In this document: positions 1-14,303 of the stretch, one piece after another
Layout: the number at the start of each line of letters is the position of its first letter
How positions within the stretch are numbered: the first letter of the stretch is position 1
NCBI GenBank assembly: GCA_023515745.1
Contig: JALECJ010000001.1
Coordinates: 620,001 to 684,000, forward strand
Direction of reading: 5' to 3'
DNA: 64,000 bases
From: Amoeboaphelidium protococcarum
Lineage: Eukaryota > Aphelidiomycota > Aphelidea
Program-made: the position numbers and the translations under genes
Notes under the pieces: generated by a model
Database searches by the model: none
Seen by the model: the letters and a program-made list of their open reading frames with translations, nothing else
Told to the model about the DNA's origin: nothing

Positions 1-1608
1 TATGTCTTGACATTGATATTTACTTGAGGCAAATGGCGAGACTGCGCATTAAACTATTGAGTGTTGCATGAAGACGTGGTTGAAGACATGATAGCATCAA
101 TCCACCTCTGTGATGACTGCTGAGATTTAGCCTGGAAAGTGAAGTACCCCAGCTCTACAGTCTCCAGAATCAAACCTGAGCTGATTTGTGACACTGCATT
201 GACACTGCCTATGGGAATAGCGTATAGTAGATTTAATGAGCCAACTTCACCACTGGCAATCACAATCTGATCATTGAACAAGAACACCATAACGACACCG
301 ATCGCTGGCTCAGATAATATCAACCTGCCCTCTTTTATCAATTCTCTATCAATTTGCACCATACTATAGCTCTACTTGAATGATGAAGCAACTTCACATA
401 CTTTGTGCAAACTCTTGGCCTAACTAGTCTCATCATTGATTTACAGTAGGTGTTCATGGAATTGCGCAACTATCAGTCGCAAATGTTCAGATTCTCCTTA
501 AGTACAGCAGGATTGCTTCATAATTTGATTGAGTAAAAGAGGATACTTGCATATTCTCTGTATAGGCTTTAGAAGATGACTCTCAAGATTTAGGCCACCT
601 AGTGGAGCTGCAGCCAAAAGTTTTCTAAGCGCAACACAAGGCTAATCTTGCAGCAGGAGAACAGCATTGGAGTAGTTGGAGCAGTATTAAGCATATATCC
701 TGAATCTAGATGAATTTTTTAAGAAAATTGAACCAATACATGATGCAGACAGTTATTATTCATCCTATTGGTCCAATTCTTGCAGAATCTCAACATGCAA
801 ATTATAAATATCTTTTAAATTGGCAAATATACAGAGGGCCAGAACTGAATTCTCAACTGTTAGAGGTTCATACACATACTACACATCAAACTGATTGAGT
901 TAATAATAAGCTCATTATCTTCCCAAATTTTAATTTTACCTTAATCAACATGGAAATGTCTTCGACGTAGACGCGTTCGGTATGGACTAGCTCAGAGATC
1001 GGATCAAGCAGGCAAACGGTGCGTGATGGGCTTTAACGACAAGTCGAAATACCAGAAGATGACATGGAACTACTACGGCTACTTGGCGGCACAGAGAGCA
1101 GAAGAGGATCATCACACAGATCCTCGGAAGATTATCTGGAATAAAAGACATCACCACCACCCACGTTCGGTGCATCAAGTGACTAGTTAAACGCATTTGA
1201 CCGCAAACGTCGCACAGTCGACGTGTTTGAAACAACACGCGCTCGATCGCCATTCTTCGCAGCTGGAGCAGCTTTGTTGCCACTAACGGGAGAGCTCAAA
1301 CGCGGATAATATTTTTTGTATATCGCACCAAGGAGAAGGATTTGCACCTTTATAACATACTTTTACCAGTTGAATGACGGTAGTTGATCTGGCAGATGGA
1401 GACTATTCCAAAGTGATTCATGATATTATGAGGTGTAAGAGGATTCCAAGACATTACAATCTTGTTCAAACGCTGTAAAATACTCAGCTAGAAGCACTTC
1501 CAGATTATTGCCACTATTATCACACTGGTGATCAGAGGATTGTGGATCATGTAGCCCATCGGGAGTAAATAGCGTGACATGATCCGACTCGTAAATCTTC
1601 CGAACCAT
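1..1608 (-). CDS. RhoGEF (DH-PH) protein, 3' end cut by window edge
   Basis: Guanine-nucleotide exchange factor for a Rho/Rac/Cdc42-type GTPase, normally acting at the membrane in polarity signalling. The exon ending at 940 holds the first DH helix (ELVHTERVYVEDISMLIK). A 49-nt intron (891-939, donor GTAAAA, acceptor TCAATCAG) is followed by ANLKDIYNLHVEILQEL and the DH hallmark LESHLLKPIQRICKYPLLL. A PH domain follows (ELIKEGRLILSE, FLFNDQIVIAS, ending RWIDAI). Several TAA/TAG codons fall in the middle of these domains and must be sense. The frame runs off position 1, so the C terminus is missing. The ATG at 1608 is the first clear in-frame start. A second frame at 1547-1777 is also protein-like and a TACTAAC lies at 1792-1798 on the minus strand, so a further 5' exon is likely. 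Confidence 0.8.
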
Positions 1609-2026
1609 ACTTAATAACAAGGTGTTCTTGGAAAGTAAAGCAGATTAGTTCAAACAGAGCACGTTCCGACAAGTGCAATGATTTTAACAACTTTTTTAAT
1701 AGAGCAGCAGCGGCAAAAAGGGTCTCGGCAGCGGCCAGAACTGGCTTAAAAAGTTCTACGCGCCAACCAGCACGCACGGCCGTCGCTCAGCGTTAGTAAG
1801 CATTGTGAAACGGAGTTCTCAAATTGTGGCTTTGGATTTCCCTTTTATGGAAACTCCCTTACTAAATCGTGCGTGCTCTTTACTCTATCATGTGCTTCTA
1901 CTCAGTCTTATTTAGATCTGCTTCATACCATCTAAACTTTCGTATGGACACCTTATTAGGTAGTTTACTTCCTTTTTCTCTTTACCTTTTTTTGTCATCA
2001 CCAACATTGCAATCGCATTTGTGATA
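1609..2026. promoter_or_regulatory. Divergent 5' region of RhoGEF and exosome subunit
   Basis: Shared upstream region between two divergent genes. The minus strand carries a perfect TACTAAC (1792-1798) followed within 6 nt by an AG, and a GTAAGG donor-like site upstream, so part of this stretch may be the first intron of the RhoGEF gene. No promoter motif was recognised. Confidence 0.35.
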
Positions 2027-2956
2027 ATGGAGGCTCCGTAAATCTCTGTGCCGCTTAGAGCGATGTTAATGCCTTCAGAATATAAATAAAGCTTATCAAA
2101 ACATGGAGATGTATTTATAAAGGCTGGATATATGAGCGATGACACGTGCGGAACTGCATACGTAGAGTATTTAGGAATCAAAGTGGCCGCGTCTGTGTAC
2201 GGTCCGCATCATCGACCATGGTCTCGTAGTGCTTCAAATTTTAGCGAGGGAAGCTATTACGCTATAGAAGATACGTCTGTTATTCCGCATAGTAGTCGCG
2301 CAGGTGATTAATAAAAATACTCTCAAGATGGTGTGGCGGTATGTAAATTCAATGTTGACGTGTAAATTGCTCCTTTTGCACACGTTGATCGCAGTCTTAG
2401 TGGAAATTCTGAATACTCGCGGACCGTGGCTAGTATAGTATAGAAAGCTCTTGTACCGTCAATTATGCTGCACCGCTATCCCAAAGCGTCAATTGATTTG
2501 AATATTCAAGTTCTATAATTTATGCCTGATGATGTTGGCTCTAATTTATTCTAAGATTTCACTTTGCTGTTGAATTTGATTACTTCGTTGGCAATCGTTG
2601 CTGGTTCTTGCGCACTATCTGATGCTGAAGTTAAATTATATGATTTAGTTGTGGCGTCTTTGTCATTAACTACCTCAAGTCTTGGTAGTGTCGTGTCAAG
2701 CGATATATCTCAACTTGCTTAATTTAACTAAGGAAGTAACATTACTGTCAACTCCCAGCTTATGTTTGCATCAATGCCCTCGCTTTAACGCGTCACCAAT
2801 TGTGTCTATCGTAGCAAGAACGCTTCAGATAATAGTCCTTCTACATATAACGACTTAATGGAATGTGCATTAGAAAGGATTCAATAAGTATATGAAATAT
2901 TAAAGTCAGCTGTAAAAGCAGCATCCATGAAAAAGAAGAAGCTATAGGAAATATGA
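2027..2956 (+). CDS. Exosome core subunit, MTR3/EXOSC6-like (RNase PH fold)
   Basis: Probable catalytically inert RNase PH-type subunit of the nine-subunit RNA exosome ring, which threads RNA to Rrp44/Rrp6 in nucleus and cytoplasm. The 309-aa frame starts at ATG 2027 and ends at TGA 2954. The N-terminal RNase PH signature is clear: AGYMSDDTCGTAYVEYLGIK then VAASVYGPHHRPWSR. The middle carries ALVPSIMLHRYPKASIDLN and a later DAEVKLYDLVVASLSL, resembling the MYDLVVGC segment of EXOSC6/Mtr3. About eighteen TAR codons interrupt it under the standard code, so it would be invisible to a standard gene caller. RRP41 or RRP46 is the alternative. Its 3' end lies 61 bp from the convergent ATPase gene. 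Confidence 0.8.
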
Positions 2957-3017
2957 AGTAGAGTAAATATTAAATCGACTTTATTGTTCAAAGCAGATGT
3001 TCAAAATACTTTACTTC

Positions 3018-6650
<3,633 letters not shown>

Positions 6651-7489
6651 TATTCCTCCACAACAACAGTTAAACAAAGTAAATTGATTTTTGGTGAGGA
6701 AAGAAAGATTAAACGTTAAGGCGCATAGAACGACGCGCGATCGGCGCTGTGATCTTCAGTGTTAGATGGATTGACAACAGTAGAGGATATCTCAATCTCT
6801 GTAGATTGAGTCGATTGCCTGCGGATGATCAATGGCTCCGCCTTTATTGACAGATTTATCGTACAAGTGGGGTTTTAGGATTTTTTGAATAGTTAATTTG
6901 AGTTATTGAATATAATTTTATCTAGAAATAGTGTTTTCAATGACTGACAAAAATCTTCATTGGGACGGTGTCTCCCGTGTCCCTGCCAGTTCTAATTGTT
7001 CGAGAAGCGCACGTAGCACAAGGCGTCAGAAGTTTTGATAGATAAAATGCACGTTTGCCTTGAAAACCAGGAAATCAATCCGGAGCTTTATGATGTTAGA
7101 AGTTAGAGGAGTAGTTTATCAAAGACAGTCACCTGGTTCTGCCTACTAATTTTAGTTTGTTGTGAACAAGCTTTCTCATCTTGACTGACTGACTTATGTT
7201 ATGGTATATTATTTTAACACTTACTCTTTTTAAATGCATTTAATCAACGTGCAGCATTACATCGAGCTTTAAATATGTTGGGTTTAATGTTCTGCCGCTA
7301 GCCTTAACCGTCGTCTCGGATAAGGAGAAATTTGCTGTGCCACTTTGTTTCTTGAGCTCTGATCAATAGAGCTCAGCCACACGGCACGTATACTATTTAA
7401 TTGACTTTTATCTATTCTATTTTGCTTATTCTAACAAAATACATTATAGTACTGTGTAACCTCATGGAATTCACTCGTGTTAGAATATC
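6651..7489. other. Intergenic, divergent promoters
   Basis: About 840 bp between the ATPase (-) and the gene at 7490 (+). AT-rich with short poly-T runs. A 32-codon ORF near 6940 was seen but has no supporting features. No RNA gene or repeat was recognised. Confidence 0.4.
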
Positions 7490-8588
7490 ATGGACCGCCA
7501 GATCTTCTCCAATCAGCGCACCGTTTCGAGCGTTGTCGATACTTCATGGTGGGTGACATTAGACCAAATTCTAATGAAGGCTCTTATTAGATATATCTCT
7601 TCTTCTTTATCTTTTTTATTAAGAATACAACTTAGAACAAGTAATTATCAAGTATCTAACACTTATAAATCAATAGAAATGAAAATTTGGCAAGCTTTCA
7701 ACGCGGTCTCGCTTGGTAGCAGTGGTGGTCTCTGTGCCAATGAATCACTAGCATGCGCGTGATATGCCTGTCGATGGTCTTTCTGGCGCGTAGTCCTCGG
7801 ACGATAAAAAGTACACTTTCCATAATCCTGGCGATGGCAAAAACTTTCAGCTTCCAAGATCTCGTCTTAGCTAGCTTGGTGAAGGTAACAAGCTGCTGGA
7901 GTAGGCCTAGATTCATGATGATATGGAATCAGATGAACCAATCATGTTGATGCATGAAACAAACAATTTCTAAGCAAAGCACGTATCGAAAATGATGGAC
8001 CTGATTGATAAGCCTAATTAGCCGTACGATTTTGATAATGAAGACATTGGTGATTAGCTAGGGGTAGTTGAAGCGTTTGACTTTTATAATGTTCAAGTCC
8101 CTGATTGCAGTCATGCTGCTTGTCGTAACGTCTTTCGTTAATAGGCTGGCCCTCATAGACAAGCGGTCAATTAGTTCCATGGCGCAGTTTATCAGGCATC
8201 CCGCTTGCTAAAGAGTTCTCTCGCTGAACTTGACATGTCTAAGCTCAGATAGGATAAGTTTATATAAATCTTAATGGTATATTGTCCCTATGGAGAAGCG
8301 GATGAATACGTGTACGTGTATGACGCCACGTCTGGTAGTGGAGAACTTACTGCTCATCGTCACATGAAAGACTTGGTAAAATATGATAAGCTGTCGAGTG
8401 AACAAGTGCAAATGGTGGCCCGTTAAGTTAAAGACAAGTTTGAGAATGCCATTCGCGGAAAAAGCATCTATCTGGGAGACACTACAATAGAGTATGGTTG
8501 CCTTAAGTTTACGACCAAAATTTCCGACGAGTTGGGTCGAAGACTAGGAGATCATTTCCAGAAACAGATGGACATGAATTAATAATGA
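7490..8588 (+). CDS. Unrecognised protein, probably two exons
   Basis: Main exon is open from about 7752 to the TAA-TAA-TGA at 8580-8588. It reads MPVDGLSGAQSSDDKK, then an acidic linker (IHDDMESDEPIML), a possible metal-binding stretch PDCSHAACRNVF, then a folded-looking C-terminal half (FHGAVYQASRLLKSSLAEL, MVYCPYGEADEYVYVYD, IYLGDTTIEYGCLKFT). A plausible first exon is ATG 7490 to 7552 (MDRQIFSNQRTVSSVVDTSWW), spliced from GTGACA to a CACTAG acceptor at 7751, which keeps phase. The alternative is a start at ATG 7764. I do not recognise the family. Several TAR codons are interspersed with CAA/CAG. Confidence 0.6.
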
Positions 8589-8913
8589 CTGGATAAGCAT
8601 TGAATGAAACAATAAATGGTTTGAAATTTGACTTTCTGCACCCGTCAGCGAAAGTAATACTCGCCTATTCACCATCTTGCGCCTCACAATTACAAATCTT
8701 TGTCATGACTTGAATTCACTTTCAATCTAATGCTAGAATCGATTTGACAGCTCATTGGAAAATATTCTAAAATGCGATCAACAAGAGGCAAGTACAAAGA
8801 AGTAAAACAGAAATCAGAATGTGTACAGTATACTTTGCACCAGCATGTATTTAAAGGTACAGTCAATAAGAAAAAGATTTCTTGCTATCTGTACAATTGT
8901 TGGGATCGACAGG
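8589..8913. other. Convergent intergenic region
   Basis: 325 bp between two 3' ends. No structured feature recognised. Confidence 0.4.
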
Positions 8914-9744
8914 TCACTGAGACTGAGCATTGTTGAACAGAGCCGCGCGCTGAGCCAATCTATCACGGGACTCTTTCTACTTGCGCGCCTTCTCATCGGC
9001 TTCCTCCTTCTGTTTCTTCTTCAGTGCAATCTCGCCCGAGTCTTTCGCCGCTCTTCTCTTGGCCGCGTTCAGAGTGATTTCGATCCTGTTCATATCAGTC
9101 AGATCTTCAGTCTTCATCTGTTCCAATTCATTAGCCGCGGCTTTTCCCTTGACACCGCCCAGCGCAGCCTTGTCACTCAGATCTTGAATCTTTCCATCGC
9201 GCTACTTCTTCATGGCGGTGAACTCTTCAATAGCCTTCATTACCTCCGGATCCACGCCCTTGGCCACGGCGAACAGCTAATCAATCAACTTCTCACCCAC
9301 ACCCGTCACACCAATTGCAGAGTCACTCAAATCTTCAATGGGATCCTCCTTGATGCGCTTATAGAACTCATTCAGAACCATAGACTTGAACTGCAACAAC
9401 AGGTATTCTATGAACGAAATGCGATTGTCAGTGTTCAAATCAATATCCTTCACCTCGGCAGATCTTTGTGACGCAGTACGAGTGACACCATACTTTTACA
9501 AAAAGTCGGAAGCTTGCACAACATTCAGATCATCCTTACCTTCGCCGCCCTCCTTGCATGCCTTCTTAAACTGATTAGACAGAGTAACAACCTCCTTCCA
9601 ATTGTTCCCCAGAGCAAAGATGAAGGACTTCAAAAAGACCTCCAGCTGGTCATCGATAGGAGCTTTACACAAATCAATAAACTTGGTCTTATTACTTTCC
9701 TTCTTCTGAGGAGTCAGTGACCACGAACTCTAACCGGTTGGCAT
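8914..9744 (-). CDS. EF-hand and coiled-coil protein
   Basis: 276-aa intronless frame, start MPTGQSSWSLTPQKKE at 9744, end NNAQSQ-TGA at 8914. An N-terminal helical block (FLKSFIFALGNNWKEVVTL) is followed by one recognisable EF-hand loop region (VKDIDLNTDNRISFIEYLLL, around residues 100-120). The C-terminal third is a long charged helix rich in K, E and A (TLNAAKRRAAKDSGEIALK, EEADEKARKQKESRDRL), predicted coiled coil. The arrangement resembles Ca2+-binding EF-hand proteins described in slime moulds and other protists, but I cannot name an orthologue. Likely a cytosolic Ca2+ sensor or actin-associated protein (inference). It neighbours PMCA copy 1, transcribed divergently, with no proven link. 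Confidence 0.75.
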
Positions 9745-10476
9745 ATTGTATTCAACCTACGACCGAGTATAAAATATTAAAAGTGACTAAAATGATTGAT
9801 AGTATGAAGAAAGAAATACAGTACAAACCAAAGAAAGAAAGCGATCGTTACTAAGACGCCAGTAAAGAAGATGAAATGAAAAGAGGCGACATATGAACTC
9901 TCATCTCACTCGTGATCGTGGAAAGCGGAAAACACGATCGAGAGCGCCGCATTTTAGCATCAGACTTCTCTCTATAATCTCTATGAAAATAGCCTACAGG
10001 ATACACTTTAATGTCTTTATCAAACTTGCGGCATGTGGGAATCTAGATTTAAGTGTATGCTGCTTCTAATACTTTTTTCTTTACGTATTTTTTAGGATAA
10101 AATTAAAAGTTTAATAGTTAAACTCTTATACCATGCATACAAGCTTTCGTTTCAGACATACTTCAGGGATTGTATCCATGATCTAACGCTATGATTAATA
10201 GTCTAACAAAGCATTATCACTGTGATGAGTATGATGATGACGATGTTTGATTCTGTGTTACCACGTTAGCGGTTATTATTATCGTTCATTGTTTGTTTGT
10301 ACGTTCCATTAAGTATATAATCGGCTACTTTGAACGGATTCTTCTTCTTCTTCCTTTGTCTGATTCACTCATCTCCTTTATTTCCTCGCACTTTACCTCT
10401 CTCTTTCCATTCTGGAATAACCTGTGGCAAAATTAGTTCCGATCGTTTATTAGTTGATACGCTCTCTCTGTCAAAG
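9745..10476. promoter_or_regulatory. Divergent promoter region, EF-hand gene and PMCA copy 1
   Basis: About 730 bp, AT-rich from 10,010 to 10,330, with pyrimidine tracts (TTCTTCTTCTTCC near 10,340) just upstream of the PMCA start. No gene or RNA recognised. Confidence 0.4.
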
Positions 10477-13400
10477 ATGGCGGACGTTAAAGATGAGAAA
10501 CCTATAGTACAGCGTGAGTCTGCTCCTGTGGATGAATTGAAGCCTCTTTAAAGTGGCGGCGGTGGTGATGGTGGAGAGTTCAGTGTTCCTATTGAAGAGT
10601 TGTAGAAGATGTTCGACCCCAAGAATCTTGATCATCTCCATTCCCTGGGCGGTGTCAGCGGATTGATTAAAGCACTGAAGAGCAATCCATAAACTGGACT
10701 ATATAAGGATGGAGATTACAGTTCTAGAAAGGAATTTTATGGAGCTAATAGGCTGCCAGAGTAGAGATAGTTGAACATTTTTGAGCTGGTGTGGATTGCT
10801 CTGCATGACAAGACGTTGATTCTGCTCTGTGTGGCTGCGTTCGTTTCACTTGTCGTCGGAGTTTACATTGATCTCAGTGCCACTACAAAGGACAAGGATC
10901 CGCATTGGGTTGAGGGTGTGGCTATTATTATTGCCGTTATCATTGTGGTGCTTGTGCAGTCCATAAATGATTATCAGAAGGAGTCTTAGTTTAGGAAGTT
11001 GAATGCCAAGAAGGAAGACCGTCAGGTGAAGTGTCTGAGAAGTGGCAATGTGCAGCTATTGTCCATCTATGATATCGTTGTTGGTGATGTTTTACTGCTT
11101 GAGCCGGGTGATGTGGTTAATGTGGATGGTATTTTGATCTCCGGTCACAATCTGAAAGCTGATGAAAGTTCTGCCACTGGAGAGTCTGATATGATCAGAA
11201 AGACACCGTACACTGAAGGGGCAGTTGATATTGACCCATTCGTTTTGAGTGGTGGTAAGATTACTGAGGGTGTTGGTCAGTTCTTGGTTACCTGTGTCGG
11301 TGAGCATTCTTTCAATGGTAAGCTTATGATGGGTCTTCGTGTGCCAACTGAAGACACACCACTGCAGGTGAAATTGGACAGTTTGGCAGAATCTATTGCC
11401 AAATTGGGTGCAAGTATCAGTATTCTGCTTCTCATCATTCTGCTGGTCAAATATTGCGTTCAGGAGAGCTTGGATGGATTTCCTGAGGGAGCTATTGTGT
11501 TTGAATCTATCATCAACATTGTCATTTAGGCTATTGTGATCATTGTTGTCGCTGTTCCGGAAGGTTTGCCGCTGGCTGTTACTATTGCATTGGCGTATGG
11601 TACCAGCAGGATGATGAAGGACAATAACATGGTGCGTGTGCTTAGTGCCTGTGAGACTATGGGTAACGCAACTACTGTGTGTAGTGACAAGACTGGTACA
11701 TTGACACAGAATAGAATGACTGTGGTGGCCGGATTTATCGGCTGTAAAACTGAGTTTAAGAATGATAGTGGTATCGCAAAGTTGAAGAAGAAGTTGAATG
11801 AGAAGGAAGAAGATGTGCTGGATACTAAATACAGATAGGTATAATCATAGTCATTCAGTGGTCCTCAGTATGTTAATCTCCTGATAGATTCTGTTGTTAT
11901 GAATTCTACTGCGTTTGAAGAAGTTGACTAGAAAGGTGCCAAGTCTTTCGTCGGTAATAAGACTGAGTCTGCACTGCTGGAGTTCTGTGCCAAAATTGGT
12001 TTACACGACTACACTACATATAAGAAGGCGGCTGAGAGCTCTGTTCTTTAGGTGTATCCTTTCAGTAGTGAGCGTAAGAGTATGAGTACTCTTATCAAAG
12101 TCAATGACGATACGGTCAGATTCTACGTCAAAGGTGCGTCTGAGATTGTGCTTAAGTATTCTGACTAGGTGATGGCTTTTGAAGACTAGAGCTCGAACAG
12201 CTATAAGGTTATTCCATTGACGGATGCGCTTAGAAATCAGATTTAAGGCAAAATATCCAATTTCGCTGATGAGAGTTTGCGTACTATTGTTGTATCCTTC
12301 AAGGATATTCCTATGAGCGAGTACGTTGAGATTGTGGGCGCCGACAACATTGGTAAAGAGGTCCCTGCCGAGGCTGCAGAGAAGTTGGAGAAAATGTGTC
12401 AGCGCAACCTGGCCGTTGTCTTGCTGGTCGGTATTGAAGATCCTTTGCGTGATGGTGTACCTGAGGCTGTGAAGAGATGTCAGACTGCTGGTGTATTTGT
12501 ACGTATGGTCACTGGTGATAACGTCAATACCGCCAAGGCAATTGCTACCAAATGTGGTATTTACACCAAGGGTGGAATAGTTATGGAGGGTCCTAAGTTC
12601 AGAAGATTGTCCAATGAAGATATGGAGGCCATTATTCCGCGCCTGTAGGTCCTTGCTAGATCTAGTCCTGGTGATAAGTAGATTCTGGTTGGTAAGTTGA
12701 AGGAGATGGGCGAGACTGTCGCAGTGACTGGTGATGGTACTAATGACGCTCCTGCTCTGAAAATGGCAGACGTTGGCTTCAGTATGGGTATCACAGGTAC
12801 TGAGGTTAGTAAAGAGGCTAGTGCTATTATTCTTATGGATGATAATTTCACCAGTATTGTCAAGGCCATGATGTGGGGTAGAAGTGTTAACGATTCTGTG
12901 AAGAAGTTTTTGTAGTTCCAGCTGACTGTCAATATCTCTGCCGTGACTATTGCATTCGTCAGTGCCGTCGCTAGTTCGGACAACAAGAGTGTGTTGACAG
13001 CTGTGCAGTTGTTGTGGGTGAACTTGATCATGGACTCGCTGGCTGCGCTATCTCTGGCCACTGATTCTCCGGATTTGAGCATTTTGAACAGAATGCCTGA
13101 CAGTAAGAAGGATCCGCTTATCAGTGTTGAGATGTGGAAAATGATTTTGGGGCAGGCTGCCTTCTAGATCTTTGCCAACTTGTTCTCTCTGTACGTTGGG
13201 CCAACCATTTTCAGACTTGATGTCAGTTAGCCAGACTAGGCAAAGTTGTTGAATTCCTTTGTCTTTAATCTGTTCATCTTTCTGCAATTGTTCAATCAGG
13301 TTAACTGCAGAACTATTGATGGAAGTTTGAATGTGTTCAAAGGTATTACCAAGAATCGATTTATTCTTCCAATGTCGGTAATTATTGTCGGAGTGCAAGT

Positions 13401-13953
13401 TATCATCATGTTCTTTGGTGGAAGTGTCTTCAAGACAGTTCCTATTACAGGAGGTATGTGGGCTGCTTCAGTTTTAGTGGGATTGCTAGTTCTGCCTCTT
13501 GGTGTGGTTGTCCGTCTGCTGCCTACAGGTAATGGCTGTGTAGTTTGTGGTGTACCTATCGGACTAAGAGATGAGTCTCGCCTGGTGATGACCAGAGAGC
13601 GTTTGCAGTGGCAACACGCTATCGGATCTGTGAGAACTCAATTACACGTCTTCAAGGCTCTGAGGGGTACCGCTAGGCACAGTATCAATTCCAGTGGCTC
13701 AATCGAAACTGACTCTATCAGCAGTGGACATCGCTCCCATGGTGGGTCGCCTCACAGCGGTAAACGTGGAATTCCAATGTAGAACATTGTGAGTCAGGCA
13801 ATGAACGCGGCAGATAAAGACCAAGCACCTGGCTCAGAATAGAAGAAACGCAATACCATCCCTGCGATTGGATCAGTTGACTAGATTTCTGCCATCACCG
13901 AGGAGTAGACTTCAACTCAATCTGCATCCAATAAGAATGAAGTCTTGCAGTGA
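10477..13953 (+). CDS. Plasma-membrane-type Ca2+-ATPase, copy 1 (type IIB)
   Basis: Exports Ca2+ across plasma or vacuolar membrane. 1,158 aa, intronless, ATG 10477 (MADVKDEKP). Visible: [22 protein letters not shown] and FYGANRLPE before M1, PHWVEGVAI in the M1-M2 region, [11 protein letters not shown]4 [32 protein letters not shown] (near residue 403), [31 protein letters not shown] (near 751), and M6 [19 protein letters not shown]. The approximately 147-residue C-terminal tail has a basic amphipathic segment ([20 protein letters not shown]) that could be a C-terminal calmodulin-binding site as in animal PMCAs, then a Ser/Thr/Gly-rich region. At least ten TAG/TAA codons interrupt it under the standard code. 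Two paralogues lie at 55,675-63,256. Confidence 0.95.
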
Positions 13954-14303
13954 TATGTTAAAGCGTGATTTGAAGGGTTAAATAACGAAGATTTATAATA
14001 GTAGTAGTAGTTTGATACTTTTTTCATTGCTTCTATATTTTCTATCCACTTTACGGTGTTGATCACTACTATCTTTGTATACTCTAAACAACAGCAGTGC
14101 GTATGAGAAGGGAAAACCGAGAGGGAGAAATCTGTGAGGAATTGTCGCAAGATCGCGCGGCTCAGTTCGATCAACCAGAAGAGACAATCTCTCACTCTAA
14201 TCTCAGTAATACAATAGTGGCTTGGGCTCGCAATCAAAGTTTATATTACAATCATTGACTGTATAATATAATTTTGCTGTTAGTCATTGCTAATCTTTAT
14301 AAT
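13954..14303. other. Intergenic between PMCA copy 1 and CHO2
   Basis: 350 bp between two same-strand genes. It contains a short TAG repeat (near 14,000) and AT-rich sequence before the CHO2 start. No gene supported. Confidence 0.4.

Noticed and set aside
1888-2181. Minus-strand ORF of about 97 aa
   Set aside because: It is antisense to the N-terminal part of the exosome subunit, which has recognisable RNase PH motifs.
6940-7040. A 32-codon ORF (MTDKNLHWDGVSRV) as a gene
   Set aside because: Too short, no conserved features, and open frames of this length are expected by chance with a single stop codon.
8821-9471. Plus-strand ORF of 216 aa, the longest in its area under the standard code
   Set aside because: It is antisense to the EF-hand/coiled-coil gene, whose minus-strand translation has a clear EF-hand and normal composition.
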